DNA of 64,000 nucleotides from JAFGAS01 sp963809875. GTDB lineage: Bacteria > Desulfobacterota > Zymogenia > Zymogenales > Zymogenaceae. How positions within the stretch are numbered: position 1 is the first letter of the stretch; the number at the start of each line of letters is the position of its first letter. The notes beneath the pieces are model-generated. The model made no database searches, was not told the DNA's origin, and saw nothing but the letters and a program-made list of their open reading frames with translations. The stretch is from NCBI GenBank assembly GCA_963809875.1, contig CAWELC010000007.1, positions 248,001-312,000 of the forward strand, read 5' to 3'. A program made the position numbers and the translations under genes. Below, piece by piece: positions 1-10,197 of this stretch.

Positions 1-1719
1 GATATCTACGGATGGTGTGAGCTTGCACTGTTCGTCCTGCTGCTTGCCCTCCTAACAAAACCGATGGGGATCTACCTGCAGCGGGTCTTGGATCCGTCCG
101 GTAAGACGTTCCTCGACAGGCTGCTCCGGCCCGTGGAAGGCCTCATCTATCGGTTGACGGGGGTTGATCCATCGCAGGAGCAGGATTGGAAGCGGTATGC
201 CCTTTCACTGATCGCGTTCAGTCTGGTTTCCCTCCTCTTTACCTACGCGATCCTCCGTCTCCAGCATATACTGCCCCTCAACCCCCAGGGGTACGGTTCC
301 GTGCCGCCGGACCTCGCCTTCAACACCGCGGCAAGTTTCACCACCAATACGAATTGGCAGAGCTATGGGGGGGAGTCGACCCTCTCCTATTTCTCCCAGA
401 TGGTGGGACTGGTGCTCCATAATTTTACCTCGGCCGCGGTAGGAATCGGAGTCGCCGCCGCGCTGGTCAGGGGGATCAGCCGCCATACCGCGCAAACGAT
501 CGGCAGCTTCTGGGTCGACCTCGTTCGCACCACCCTCTACCTGTTATTGCCGCTCTCCCTCATCTTTGCCGTCTTCCTCGTCTCCCAGGGGGTAATCGAT
601 AACTTCAAACCGTACACTGAAATAAGCACGCTCGGAAACCCGACTACCGGCTACAGCATCGCGCAGGGTCCGTTGGCCTCTCAGGACGCCATCAAGATCC
701 TGGGCACCAACGGCGGCGGCTTCATGAACGCCAACGCCGCGCACCCGTTCGAGAACCCGACGCCGCTGTCGAATTTTCTCATGATACTTGCCATCTTTCT
801 CATTCCGAGCGGGCTGACCTACTACCTCGGTCTCATGGTAAAGAACAGGAGACACGGATGGGCGATCTGGAAGTCTATGCTGATCCTGTTCCTGCTGGGT
901 CTTCTGGCCTGCTGGTGGGCCGAGTCCTCGGGCAATCCCCGCCTCGCCGCGCTCGGGGTTGACCCCACGAGCGGCAACATGGAGGGAAAGGAAGTCAGGT
1001 TCGGGGTCTTCGATTCCGCCCTCTTTGCGACCGTCACGACGGACGCCTCCTGCGGCGCGGTCAATTCCATGCACGATTCCTTTACTCCCCTGGGGGGGCT
1101 CGTCCCCCTCATCAACATACAGCTGGGGGAAGTGGTCTTCGGCGGCGTTGGCTCGGGGCTCTACGGGATGCTCATCTTCGTCGTTCTGACGGTATTCCTT
1201 GCCGGGCTGATGGTCGGCCGGACACCCGAATACCTCGGGAAAAAGATCGAGGCTTACGACGTCAAGGCCGCCGTCATCGCGATCCTCGTGTTGACCTTTT
1301 CGATCCTCGGATTTTCGGCATGGGCCGCGGTGACCGATTGGGGAAGAAGCGGCCAGGCCAATGCCGGACCACACGGACTGTCGGAGATCATCTACGCGTT
1401 CTCTTCGGGGGTAGGCAACAACGGAAGCGCATTCGCCGGGCTTTCGGCCAATACCGCCTGGTACAACACCACCCTCGGGATCGCCATGCTGCTCGGTCGA
1501 TTCCTCTTTATCATCCCGGTCCTCGCGTTGGCCGGAAATATGGTGAAAAAGAAGGTGGCCCCGCCCAGCAGCGGGACCTTTCCCGTCTGGGGGGTTACCT
1601 TTATCTTGCTGCTGACCGGGGTGGTACTGATCGTCGGCGCCCTCACGTTTCTTCCCGCGCTGTCGCTGGGGCCGATACTCGAGCATTTTATTATGCACTC
1701 TTCCGATTTACTCTTTTAA
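1..1719 (+). CDS. kdpA: Potassium-transporting ATPase subunit A, 5'-truncated by window edge
   Basis: KdpA is the K+-selective channel-like subunit of the inner-membrane KdpFABC pump. The reading frame is open back to base 1 and encodes a hydrophobic helix before the first ATG at 64, so the true start lies outside the window. The KdpA selectivity-filter signature TNGGGF, followed by NANAAHPFENPTPLSNF, lies near 699-775. Further filter-type repeats (TTDASCGAVNSMHDSF, SSGVGNNGSAFAG) lie near 1033-1080 and 1402-1440, and about ten hydrophobic helices run to the end. kdpB follows after 12 bp, so the genes are one operon. kdpF, if present, is off the window. Confidence 0.97.
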   Translation, partial: DIYGWCELALFVLLLALLTKPMGIYLQRVLDPSGKTFLDRLLRPVEGLIYRLTGVDPSQEQDWKRYALSLIAFSLVSLLFTYAILRLQHILPLNPQGYGSVPPDLAFNTAASFTTNTNWQSYGGESTLSYFSQMVGLVLHNFTSAAVGIGVAAALVRGISRHTAQTIGSFWVDLVRTTLYLLLPLSLIFAVFLVSQGVIDNFKPYTEISTLGNPTTGYSIAQGPLASQDAIKILGTNGGGFMNANAAHPFENPTPLSNFLMILAIFLIPSGLTYYLGLMVKNRRHGWAIWKSMLILFLLGLLACWWAESSGNPRLAALGVDPTSGNMEGKEVRFGVFDSALFATVTTDASCGAVNSMHDSFTPLGGLVPLINIQLGEVVFGGVGSGLYGMLIFVVLTVFLAGLMVGRTPEYLGKKIEAYDVKAAVIAILVLTFSILGFSAWAAVTDWGRSGQANAGPHGLSEIIYAFSSGVGNNGSAFAGLSANTAWYNTTLGIAMLLGRFLFIIPVLALAGNMVKKKVAPPSSGTFPVWGVTFILLLTGVVLIVGALTFLPALSLGPILEHFIMHSSDLLF

Positions 1720-1731
1720 GGACGGCCGGAG

Positions 1732-3753
1732 ATGGCAAGGGTTCAATACTCGCTCTTTGACAGGGCAATCCTGGGTGGTGCACTGCTAGGGGCCTTCACG
1801 AAGCTCAACCCGCTCACCATGATCGGTAACCCCGTGATGTTCGTTACCGAGATCGGGGCCCTGATCGTGACGGTCGGCCTGTTCTTACCGGCCGACGGGG
1901 AGCAGTTGTCTTTCAGGCTCCAGATAGCGATCTGGCTCTGGTTCACGGTGCTGTTTGCCAATTTTGCCGAGGCCGTTGCCGAGGGACGCGGCAAGGCCCA
2001 GGCGCAGTCCCTGAGAAAGACGCGGACGAAAACGACGGCCAAACTGGAGAGACCCGACGGCACCACCGGGCATGTCCCTGCCGAGGACCTCAGGAAGGAC
2101 GACCTGGTGGTCGTTTCGGCGGGTGAGATCATCCCGGCCGACGGCGAGATTGTCGAGGGGGCGGCAACCGTCGACGAATCCGCGATTACCGGGGAATCGG
2201 CGCCCGTCATCCGCGAGGCGGGGGGGGACAGGAGCGCCGTGACCGGCGGAACCCGCGTGTTGTCCGACAGGATAAAGATTAGGGTAACGGCAAATCCCGG
2301 GGAGAGCTTCCTGGACAGGATGATCGAGCTTGTCGAAGCCTCCCATCGTCAGAAGACGCCTAACGAGATCGCCCTGACGATCCTCCTTGCCGCGTTGACA
2401 ATTATATTCCTGTTGGCGGTGATTTCCCTGAAATTCTACGGGGTTTCCCTCGGTGTTCCGCTCTCGGTGACGATCCTCGTATCCCTCCTCGTGTGTCTTA
2501 TCCCCACCACAATCGGCGGGCTGCTATCCGCGATCGGGATCGCGGGTATAGACCGGCTGATTCAAAAGAATGTACTGGCCATGAGCGGGAGGGCGGTGGA
2601 GGCGGCCGGCGACGTGGACGTCCTGCTCCTGGATAAGACCGGGACCATCACGCTCGGCGACAGGCAGGCGGTCGAGTTCATCAGCGCGCCGGGGGTAGCT
2701 CCCGCGGACCTCGCGGACGCGGCTCAGCTCGCGTCCCTTGCCGACGAGACGCCCGAGGGGAGGAGCATCGTCGTCCTGGCCAAGCAATACGGCCTCAGGG
2801 GGAGATCGATCACGGAGCTCTCGGGCGCCGTCTTTATCGGGTTTTCGGCTCAGACCCGGATGAGCGGGGTCGACGTCGGCGGTTCGACGATACGCAAGGG
2901 GGCGGCCGACGCCGTGCGCGAGTTCGTCGGCAAAGACTTCCCATCCGAGGTCGAGCATTCAGTGAGCTCTATCGCCGGGTCCGGCGGGACCCCCCTGGTC
3001 GTGGCGCGAGACAACGAATACCTCGGTGTTATCCATCTCAAGGACATCGTCAAGGGGGGGATCAGGGATCGGTTCGAGCGGCTCAGATCCATGGGGATAA
3101 AGACGGTGATGATCACGGGCGACAACCGCCTCACCGCGCAGGCGATCGCCCGGGAGTCCGGGGTAGACGAATTCCTGGCCGAGGCCAGACCCGAGGATAA
3201 GCTTGCCCTCATCCGCAGGGAACAGGGGCAAGGCCGCCTTGTCGCCATGACCGGGGACGGCACCAACGACGCTCCGGCCCTGGCCCAGGCGGACGTGGGC
3301 GTGGCCATGAACACCGGCACCCAGGCGGCCAAAGAAGCGGGAAACATGGTGGACCTCGATTCAAATCCGACCAAGCTCATCGAGATCGTCGAGACCGGAA
3401 AACAGATGTTGATGACGAGGGGGGCATTGACCACTTTTTCCATCTCGAACGATGTGGCCAAGTACTTCGCGATCATCCCGGCGATGCTCGTCGGGTCGTT
3501 TCCGGTGGTAGCCCCGCTCAACATCATGCGGCTCACCTCGCCTCACAGCGCGGTGTTGAGCGCGGTCATTTTCAACGCCCTGATTATCATCGCCCTGATC
3601 CCGCTGGCCCTCAAGGGGGTGAGGTTTCGGCCGCTGAGCGCCGATACCCTCCTTCGGCGAAACCTCCTGATCTACGGATTGGGCGGCATAGTTGCGCCCT
3701 TTTTGGGGATCAAGCTCATCGATATCTCGGTTACCTATCTTTCCGGCATGTAG
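1732..3753 (+). CDS. kdpB: Potassium-transporting P-type ATPase subunit B
   Basis: KdpB is the catalytic P-type ATPase subunit of the high-affinity K+ pump; it hydrolyses ATP in the inner membrane to drive uptake through KdpA. The 673-residue length is normal. Visible motifs are the actuator TGES (about residues 154-157), the phosphorylation motif DKTGT with Asp301, MITGDN and the hinge MTGDGTNDAPALAQADVGVAMN region (codons near 3247-3312). Hydrophobic helices lie at both ends. It starts 12 bp after kdpA and kdpC follows after 14 bp. No frameshift or missing catalytic residue is seen. Confidence 0.98.
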   Translation: MARVQYSLFDRAILGGALLGAFTKLNPLTMIGNPVMFVTEIGALIVTVGLFLPADGEQLSFRLQIAIWLWFTVLFANFAEAVAEGRGKAQAQSLRKTRTKTTAKLERPDGTTGHVPAEDLRKDDLVVVSAGEIIPADGEIVEGAATVDESAITGESAPVIREAGGDRSAVTGGTRVLSDRIKIRVTANPGESFLDRMIELVEASHRQKTPNEIALTILLAALTIIFLLAVISLKFYGVSLGVPLSVTILVSLLVCLIPTTIGGLLSAIGIAGIDRLIQKNVLAMSGRAVEAAGDVDVLLLDKTGTITLGDRQAVEFISAPGVAPADLADAAQLASLADETPEGRSIVVLAKQYGLRGRSITELSGAVFIGFSAQTRMSGVDVGGSTIRKGAADAVREFVGKDFPSEVEHSVSSIAGSGGTPLVVARDNEYLGVIHLKDIVKGGIRDRFERLRSMGIKTVMITGDNRLTAQAIARESGVDEFLAEARPEDKLALIRREQGQGRLVAMTGDGTNDAPALAQADVGVAMNTGTQAAKEAGNMVDLDSNPTKLIEIVETGKQMLMTRGALTTFSISNDVAKYFAIIPAMLVGSFPVVAPLNIMRLTSPHSAVLSAVIFNALIIIALIPLALKGVRFRPLSADTLLRRNLLIYGLGGIVAPFLGIKLIDISVTYLSGM

Positions 3754-3767
3754 GGAGTGAGACGATC

Positions 3768-4343
3768 ATGAAGGAACTCTTGATTGAGATAAGAAGGGCG
3801 CTTATCGCCACTGCTATCCTCGCCCTCCTGACGTGCGGTGTCTACCCGCTCACCGTATGGGGCGCCGCCCATCTGCTTTTTCCCGAAAAGGCCGACGGCT
3901 CACTGATCACCAGGAACGGCACTCCCGTCGCAAGCGAGCTGATCGGCCCGGCGTTCACCGGCGCCGAGTACTTCCACTCGCGTCCCTCGGCCGTCGACTA
4001 TAACGCGGCGGGCTCCGGGGGGAGCAACCTCGGACCGATCTCGAAGAAGCTTATTGATCAGGTCCGCATCCGTGCCGCCGAATACCGGCTGGAAAACGGG
4101 CTCACACCGGACGCGGTCGTCCCCGCCGATGCGGTTACCGCCTCGGGAAGCGGCCTTGATCCCCACATCAGCGTGGAGAACGCCCTCCTCCAGGCAAGAC
4201 GGGTCGCAGAGGCGCGCGGGGTCAGCGAAAGGTTCATGCGCGATATGGTTACCGCCCATGCCGAGGGTCGAGACCTCTGGATACTCGGGGAGCCCCGCGT
4301 TAACGTCGTGAAACTCAACCTTGCCCTCGATGAGCTGAGGTGA
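3768..4343 (+). CDS. kdpC: Potassium-transporting ATPase subunit C
   Basis: KdpC is the single-span accessory subunit that stabilises the KdpAB complex. The 191-residue protein has one N-terminal membrane helix (residues about 12-34), then the conserved periplasmic domain with FHSRPSAVDYNAAGSGGSNLG and the C-terminal VNVVKLNLALDEL segment typical of the family. The start at 3768 is supported by AGGGAG about 12 bases upstream. The stop is 6 bp from the start of the KdpD-like gene, consistent with co-translation. Confidence 0.97.
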   Translation: MKELLIEIRRALIATAILALLTCGVYPLTVWGAAHLLFPEKADGSLITRNGTPVASELIGPAFTGAEYFHSRPSAVDYNAAGSGGSNLGPISKKLIDQVRIRAAEYRLENGLTPDAVVPADAVTASGSGLDPHISVENALLQARRVAEARGVSERFMRDMVTAHAEGRDLWILGEPRVNVVKLNLALDELR

Positions 4344-4349
4344 GCCGAT

Positions 4350-6014
4350 ATGTCCCAGGATCGAGCCGATTCATTTCTCAAAATCCTCAGGCGCTCGCAG
4401 CGCGGCAGGCTCAAGATATATCTTGGCTACAGCGCCGGGGTCGGGAAGACCTATCAGATGCTTGAGGAGGGTCACCGACTCCTCTCCGAGGGATTCGACG
4501 TGGTCATCGGGCTGGTGGAAACGCACGGACGGGCCGAAACCGCCCTGCTGATCGAGGGCCTGGAGGTCATCCCGAGGCGCGCCGTCGAGTACCGTGGTAT
4601 CACCATAGAAGAGATGGATTGTGACGCGGTCATCGCCAGGAAGCCCGCGATCGCGCTCATCGACGAAATCGCCCACACAAACGTCCCGGGAAGCAGGAAC
4701 CCGAAACGATACCAGGACGTGCAGGACATCCTCGCCGCGGGGATACACGTCATCAGCACCCTCAATATTCAGCACATCGAGAGCCTCTACGATACGGTCG
4801 AGCAGATCGCCGGGGTGAAAGTGCGCGAGCGAATACCGGACTCGGTTCTTTCCGAGGCTGACCAGCTCGTAAACGTGGATCTGACCACCGAAGACCTGAT
4901 CAAGCGCCTGAAGGAAGGAAAGATATACCCGAAGGATCGGATCGAGACCGCCTCCCAAAACTTCTTCACCGGCGCAAACCTCCAGCAGCTGCGCGAGCTG
5001 GCCCTCAGGGAGCTCGCCTCCCAGATCGACATCAGGCAGAGGGAGCCCTTCACGGAGGAGACCGCCGCCGCCCCCGACCAGGTGATGGTAGCCTTGAGCT
5101 CCCGCGGCCCGAACAGTGAGCGGCTTCTCCGCTATGCGTCACGCCTTGCGGGGAGACTCAATCGGAACTGGTACGCCGTGTATGTTCAGACCCCCCATGA
5201 AGAGCCGACGGTCATAGACCTTCAGACCCAGAAGACGCTGTCCGAAACGCTTACCCTGGCAAAACAGCTCGGGGCAATCGTATTCACGTATAAGGGTAAG
5301 GACATTGGGGGGACGATCCTTCAGCTTGCGCACGAATACCGGGTCGGGCATATCGTTGTCGGCACCCCCGCGAAAATCCGCTGGATAGGGAGGATAGGCG
5401 GGCAGGAGAGCATCGTCGACCGGCTGATACGGGGCGTGGAAGGCGCGACGGTAGTCGTGTTGGATACCAAGGATCGAGAGCTATCGGGCGCGCGCGATCT
5501 CTGGGACATTTTGAGAAGGAAGAAGCGGGTCTTGCCGGAGAAGAAAGCCGGCGATCTGTCGCTGGTCGACCTCGTTACACCCGGTCGGATCGTTATCTGG
5601 AACAGGCCCGTCAAAAAAGATGAAGTACTGCGCTCATTGTCGAAAAGGGCGTGCGAGGACGCCGGAATCGACGATTGGGCCGAGGTGTACAACGCCCTCA
5701 TGAAGCGCGAAGAACAGGGCTCGACCTTCTTCAACGAGGGAGCCGCCTTTCCGCATGCTCGCCTGTCGGGACTCGATTCTGCGGTCGTCGCCCTCGGAAT
5801 CGCCCAGTGGGGCGTAGAAGGGGTCGAGGTGGAAAAGCCGATAGAGCTGATCTTCTTGATCCTGACTCCGGCCCATATCCCGGACCTGCAGGTGAGGGCC
5901 CTGAGCATCGCCAGCGGGGCCGCAAGGAACCGCTATCTCGTGGATCTCTTCAGGACCGCCGAAACGCCGCAAGAAGTCGTGGACATCGTGAGGAAGTGGG
6001 AGTCCTCCGAATAG
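4350..6014 (+). CDS. KdpD-like sensor: KdpD N-domain + USP domain + PTS EIIA type-2 domain, no histidine kinase
   Basis: 554 residues. Residues about 18-230 match the KdpD N-terminal domain: Walker A GYSAGVGKTYQML, VETHGRAET, Walker B ALIDEIAHTN, and the STLNIQHIESL segment. A universal-stress-protein domain follows (about 245-375), with NWYAVYVQTP and HIVVGTPAKIRW. Normal KdpD then has four membrane helices, GAF and a histidine kinase. Here these are absent, and residues about 405-550 instead resemble a PTS EIIA (fructose/Ntr type) domain: GSTFFNEGAAFPHARL, with the likely phospho-acceptor His469, then EKPIELIFLILTP. No kpdE-type regulator follows. In E. coli, EIIA-Ntr is known to modulate KdpD, so a fused EIIA-like domain plausibly couples PTS or nitrogen state to Kdp; that function is inferred. 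Truncated KdpDs without kinase are known in some bacteria. Confidence 0.9.
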   Translation: MSQDRADSFLKILRRSQRGRLKIYLGYSAGVGKTYQMLEEGHRLLSEGFDVVIGLVETHGRAETALLIEGLEVIPRRAVEYRGITIEEMDCDAVIARKPAIALIDEIAHTNVPGSRNPKRYQDVQDILAAGIHVISTLNIQHIESLYDTVEQIAGVKVRERIPDSVLSEADQLVNVDLTTEDLIKRLKEGKIYPKDRIETASQNFFTGANLQQLRELALRELASQIDIRQREPFTEETAAAPDQVMVALSSRGPNSERLLRYASRLAGRLNRNWYAVYVQTPHEEPTVIDLQTQKTLSETLTLAKQLGAIVFTYKGKDIGGTILQLAHEYRVGHIVVGTPAKIRWIGRIGGQESIVDRLIRGVEGATVVVLDTKDRELSGARDLWDILRRKKRVLPEKKAGDLSLVDLVTPGRIVIWNRPVKKDEVLRSLSKRACEDAGIDDWAEVYNALMKREEQGSTFFNEGAAFPHARLSGLDSAVVALGIAQWGVEGVEVEKPIELIFLILTPAHIPDLQVRALSIASGAARNRYLVDLFRTAETPQEVVDIVRKWESSE

Positions 6015-6159
6015 AATATCCTATCGAACACGAGAGTCACGAAACCTATACTCGGCAATACTCGGTGAATTGGGACCCAACCTCCCGGAGCGGTGTTTGC
6101 CGTCCGACAGAACTCTATCGCTATGGAGTCCCCGTCGTCATCATGCCGATACGGGTGTA

Positions 6160-6193
6160 GGGGGTGCGCAGAAACGTTTCAGCGAACACCCCC
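6160..6193. repeat. Long imperfect hairpin between convergent genes
   Basis: Arms GGGGGTG (6160-6166) and CACCCCC (6187-6193) enclose CGC/GCG and GAAAC/GTTTC pairs, giving an almost continuous stem. It sits between the convergent kdpD-like and pfkB-family genes. There is no clear T-tract, so it may be a poor intrinsic terminator or a palindromic repeat. The rest of 6015-6210 shows nothing recognisable. Confidence 0.5.
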
Positions 6194-6210
6194 ACCCGCC
6201 GGAGCCGCAT

Positions 6211-7146
6211 CTAGGGGCGAAAATCCACTTTCCGCTCCTTCAGGAACGCGACCACCTGGTCGTAGGTCGGAATCCGGTCGCCGGTGACCTTCGTGCAGAG
6301 GAGAGCGGAGGCCGCCGACGCAAAGACCGCCGTGTCCTTCAGATTCCATCCCTTAATGAGCCCCAGGTAATAGGCCCCGTGGAAGACGTCGCCCGCGTTG
6401 GTGGTGTTGACGGCTGTCACGGGAAAGGCCGGGGTATGGAAATCCTCGTCCTTGGTAACGGTGACGCACCCCTGGACCCCCTGCGTCTCCACCACGAGCC
6501 GGGGGCCTATCGCCAGCGTCTCTCGCATCGCCGCTTTGAGATCGCTCTTTTTCGTGAGGGCCTGGGAAAAACCCGCACCGGTAATCAGGATATCGGTCAG
6601 CTCAACGAGCCGCTTTATCTCCGGGACCACCTCCATGCCGGTGGATGTCCCCAGATCGACGGCCACCTGTTTTCCGGCTTCCTTCATCATCTCGGCGGCC
6701 TTGATCGAGGGCTCCAGGTAGAGCGCGTCCATGTGGAGGATCTCGGCCGACGTCAGGTATTCCCTGTCGATCTCGTGGGCCTGGGGTGGCCCTTCGATGA
6801 ATCGCGAATTGGGGGCAAACACGCGCTCCCCGGTCCCGTCCTGGACGTAGACGAAAGACACCTGGCCCTCCGGGGCGTCCCGCTTGATCATGTGGCTCGC
6901 GTCGACCCCGTACTTGGTGAGGTACATTCGCTTAAGGTCGGCAATCTCATCGTTTCCGATGGTGCCGACGAAGCCCGCCTTGGCCCCGACCCGTGCCGCC
7001 GCCACGATGGCGGTGGCGGCCATCCCGCCGTTCTGAAACGCGAACTGGCTCACCCACCCGCCGTATTGCCAGTTGGGCATGTCTTTCATCACCATAACGA
7101 CATCAAGCGTGGAAAGCCCGAATCCGACGATATCTAATTTCTTCAT
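6211..7146 (-). CDS. PfkB-family carbohydrate/nucleoside kinase
   Basis: 311 residues of the ribokinase (PfkB) fold, which phosphorylates a sugar or nucleoside with ATP in the cytosol. The N-terminal signature region has QNGGMAATAIVAAARVGAK, where the GG pair is typical. The C-terminal signature NTTNAGDVFHGAYYLG carries the catalytic Asp of the GD motif. The start at 7146 has GAGG just upstream. Substrate cannot be assigned: the N-terminus (DIVGFGLSTLDVV) and overall features resemble sugar-kinase/adenosine-kinase-like members. It is convergent with the kdp operon and lies downstream of a TauE/DUF1634 pair on the same strand. Confidence 0.85.
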   Translation of the reverse strand: MKKLDIVGFGLSTLDVVMVMKDMPNWQYGGWVSQFAFQNGGMAATAIVAAARVGAKAGFVGTIGNDEIADLKRMYLTKYGVDASHMIKRDAPEGQVSFVYVQDGTGERVFAPNSRFIEGPPQAHEIDREYLTSAEILHMDALYLEPSIKAAEMMKEAGKQVAVDLGTSTGMEVVPEIKRLVELTDILITGAGFSQALTKKSDLKAAMRETLAIGPRLVVETQGVQGCVTVTKDEDFHTPAFPVTAVNTTNAGDVFHGAYYLGLIKGWNLKDTAVFASAASALLCTKVTGDRIPTYDQVVAFLKERKVDFRP

Positions 7147-7174
7147 ACCTCAAACCTCTCAATGGGACCCAGAA

Positions 7175-7567
7175 TTAATGTATCAAGATACTGACCAAAA
7201 GGACCGCAAGGACAAAAAGGGTGATAAGGAAGAATTTTATATCCCTTTCCAAGGCAAAGTAGGCGATTGACACGATGACCCTGATGAAGGGAGTCATGAT
7301 CAGGACGATAATGCCCAGGGTCATGAAGAATATGTCAATTCCCTGCTCCCGTATCATGCTGCTCAGATGGTAAACAAGAAAACTCAGGTCGCGCCCATGG
7401 ATATAGGACGTCGTTTCCGAGGAGACGGACAAACGACCGTGGTAATGGCAAAAGAGGACCATACCGATAATCTCAAGCACGACGCTGACCATGACCCCGG
7501 TTATCAAGAGGCCGATGATGATCCGGTCAAGTCCCGACCGGCCGCTCGTGGAGGGGGGTTGACTCAT
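7175..7567 (-). CDS. DUF1634-type small membrane protein
   Basis: A 130-residue protein with three hydrophobic helices (about residues 15-38, 70-97 and 105-129). The arrangement and position directly behind a TauE/SafE permease match the DUF1634 family, which is commonly paired with such permeases. Its start overlaps the permease stop by 4 bp, indicating translational coupling. A role as a permease partner is inferred from that pairing; no biochemical function is known to me. Confidence 0.75.
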   Translation of the reverse strand: MSQPPSTSGRSGLDRIIIGLLITGVMVSVVLEIIGMVLFCHYHGRLSVSSETTSYIHGRDLSFLVYHLSSMIREQGIDIFFMTLGIIVLIMTPFIRVIVSIAYFALERDIKFFLITLFVLAVLLVSILIH

Positions 7568-8394
7568 AGCGACCTGAACCCTTTATAGAGCATCTGGAAA
7601 ATGAGGAGCACAACGATAACGAAAAAGAGTATTTTGAGCGTCCTGTCCGGCACTTTATTGAGGACCCTGCCGCCGGCGATCGCGCCGATAGTCGTTCCAA
7701 CCATCAGGGGCGCGGTGACGGTCGTGTTTATGAGCCCGGAAAAGAGGTACACGCTGGTACCGGCCAACGCCGTCATGCCGATAATGAAGTTGCTCGTTGT
7801 GCTGGCCACTTTTGTGGGCATTTCGAGTATCCTCTCCTGGACGCTCACCTTGAAGGCGCCCGCCCCGATGCCGAGCATCCCGGCCGCGGTCCCCGCGAAA
7901 AACATCCCGAGACCCCCCAACAGCGTGTGGTTGACGGTGTAGTCGACGTCTCGTCCGATGGACTCGTCGAAGTATGATCCCTTCAAGCCCAGGAAACGCG
8001 AGAGCCTGTCGTGGCGCAGTGGCGCTGGGGTCTTCGCCCCCTTTGAAAGGTCGAACTTGAGGAACGTGGTCATCAGGAAGAAGGCAAAAAGAAAGTAGAG
8101 GTAGACCGGGTCGATGACCGTGGTGATGGTTGCCCCGAGTATCGCCCCGGTTATGGTGAATATCTCGAGGAACATTGCGATCTTGATATTGGTGATCTCC
8201 TTGTGGATATAAAACATCGTGGCGCCGCTGGAGGTGGCGATGATCGTGATCATCCCGGTTGCGATCGCCTCTTTTACCGGGATACCGTAGATGATAAGGA
8301 TCGGCACGAGGATGCTGGCCCCTCCGATACCGGTCAGGGCGCCGATAAACCCCACCGGGATGGAGATCAAAAGGAGAAAGAATAAATTAACCAT
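7564..8394 (-). CDS. TauE/SafE-family sulfite/organic anion exporter-like permease
   Basis: 276 residues with two repeated halves typical of TauE/SafE: FIGALTGIGGASILVPILII at the N-terminus and AGTAAGMLGIGAGAFKVSV in the middle, in about eight membrane helices. Family members move sulfite, sulfonates or sulfoacetate across the inner membrane; the substrate here is not evident. The start at 8394 has no strong Shine-Dalgarno sequence. It is coupled to the DUF1634 gene by a 4-bp overlap. Confidence 0.88.
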   Translation of the reverse strand: MVNLFFLLLISIPVGFIGALTGIGGASILVPILIIYGIPVKEAIATGMITIIATSSGATMFYIHKEITNIKIAMFLEIFTITGAILGATITTVIDPVYLYFLFAFFLMTTFLKFDLSKGAKTPAPLRHDRLSRFLGLKGSYFDESIGRDVDYTVNHTLLGGLGMFFAGTAAGMLGIGAGAFKVSVQERILEMPTKVASTTSNFIIGMTALAGTSVYLFSGLINTTVTAPLMVGTTIGAIAGGRVLNKVPDRTLKILFFVIVVLLIFQMLYKGFRSL

Positions 8395-8500
8395 GAGATG
8401 CGCGTGTGAAGCGGTGAAAGAAACTTTTGGGTACTATCTATATCCCACGAAGGAGCAGATGTCAACGGATATACCCGTCACCGGCGCTCGTCGAGCGGGG

Positions 8501-9704
<1,204 letters not shown>

Positions 9705-9807
9705 TGTAGTTTTATGCCCTTCAGACTCGTTGACGCAGTTCAATTAAAGATACATACGTTTCCTTCGCGGATATGTCAAGAAAATAACGACCACGGCCCC
9801 AAAATAT

Positions 9808-9834
9808 CACCTGCCGCCGGCCCGGCGGCAGGTG
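9808..9834. repeat. Perfect 13-bp-arm palindrome upstream of rocD and tupA
   Basis: CACCTGCCGCCGG (9808-9820) is answered by CCGGCGGCAGGTG (9822-9834). It lies in the 493-bp divergent gap 9705-10197. On the minus strand it is followed by a short T-rich stretch. It could be a terminator against read-through or an operator. The rest of this gap holds the tupA promoter and the riboswitch candidate listed separately. Confidence 0.5.
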
Positions 9835-9920
9835 TCACGGGCAGGCACCTCCCGGCAGATACGATGTACGCCAATGGTCATTCCCCCGAGGAGCCACGGC
9901 AACACGGGGATGGAAAAGTG

Positions 9921-9948
9921 TTGACATGTCGTTTCTCCCGGATATAAT
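9921..9948 (+). promoter_or_regulatory. Sigma70-type promoter for the tungstate gene
   Basis: TTGACA at 9921-9926 and TATAAT at 9943-9948, both perfect consensus, separated by 16 bp. Transcription would begin near 9955, just before the structured leader at 9961. Confidence 0.8.
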
Positions 9949-9960
9949 AGCAGTACAGAA

Positions 9961-10067
9961 TCTCCGATCCTTCTCACCTAAGGGGGGTCCTCTCAAGGGC
10001 CGCCTACGGTGAAAGGACGATACGGTTTGACTGGAAACGGTCAGGCCCCCCGTGTTTGGAAAGGAGA
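9961..10067 (+). promoter_or_regulatory. Candidate Moco/Tuco riboswitch
   Basis: A structured 5' leader lies between the promoter and the TupA gene. P1 pairs TCTCC (9961-9965) with GGAGA (10063-10067) and TCC (9968-9970) with GGA (10058-10060) across a GA/AA internal loop. GGTCC (9986-9990) pairs with GGGCC (9997-10001). ACGG (10022-10025) pairs with CCGT (10050-10053) around a 5-bp GAAA-tetraloop hairpin (10029-10042). The layout and segments such as GCCGCCTACGGTGAAAGG and the tetraloop arm recall the molybdenum-cofactor RNA motif, as I remember it. The downstream tungstate gene fits the proposed tungsten-cofactor variants. A covariance-model search was not run. Confidence 0.68.
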
Positions 10068-10197
10068 GTCTTGTGGAAATCCATGCCCATATCCGCGCGT
10101 ATCCCTGCGGTCACCTGTCCATCGTTTCCATGACGACAATCCTTCCCGGCATCGGCGCCTGACGTTTATAACCACAGCTCATAGCAAGGAGGATTGC

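Noticed and set aside
544..1698. 384-codon minus-strand frame opposite kdpA
   Set aside because: KdpA motifs are intact on the plus strand; the antisense frame results from GC-rich codon bias.
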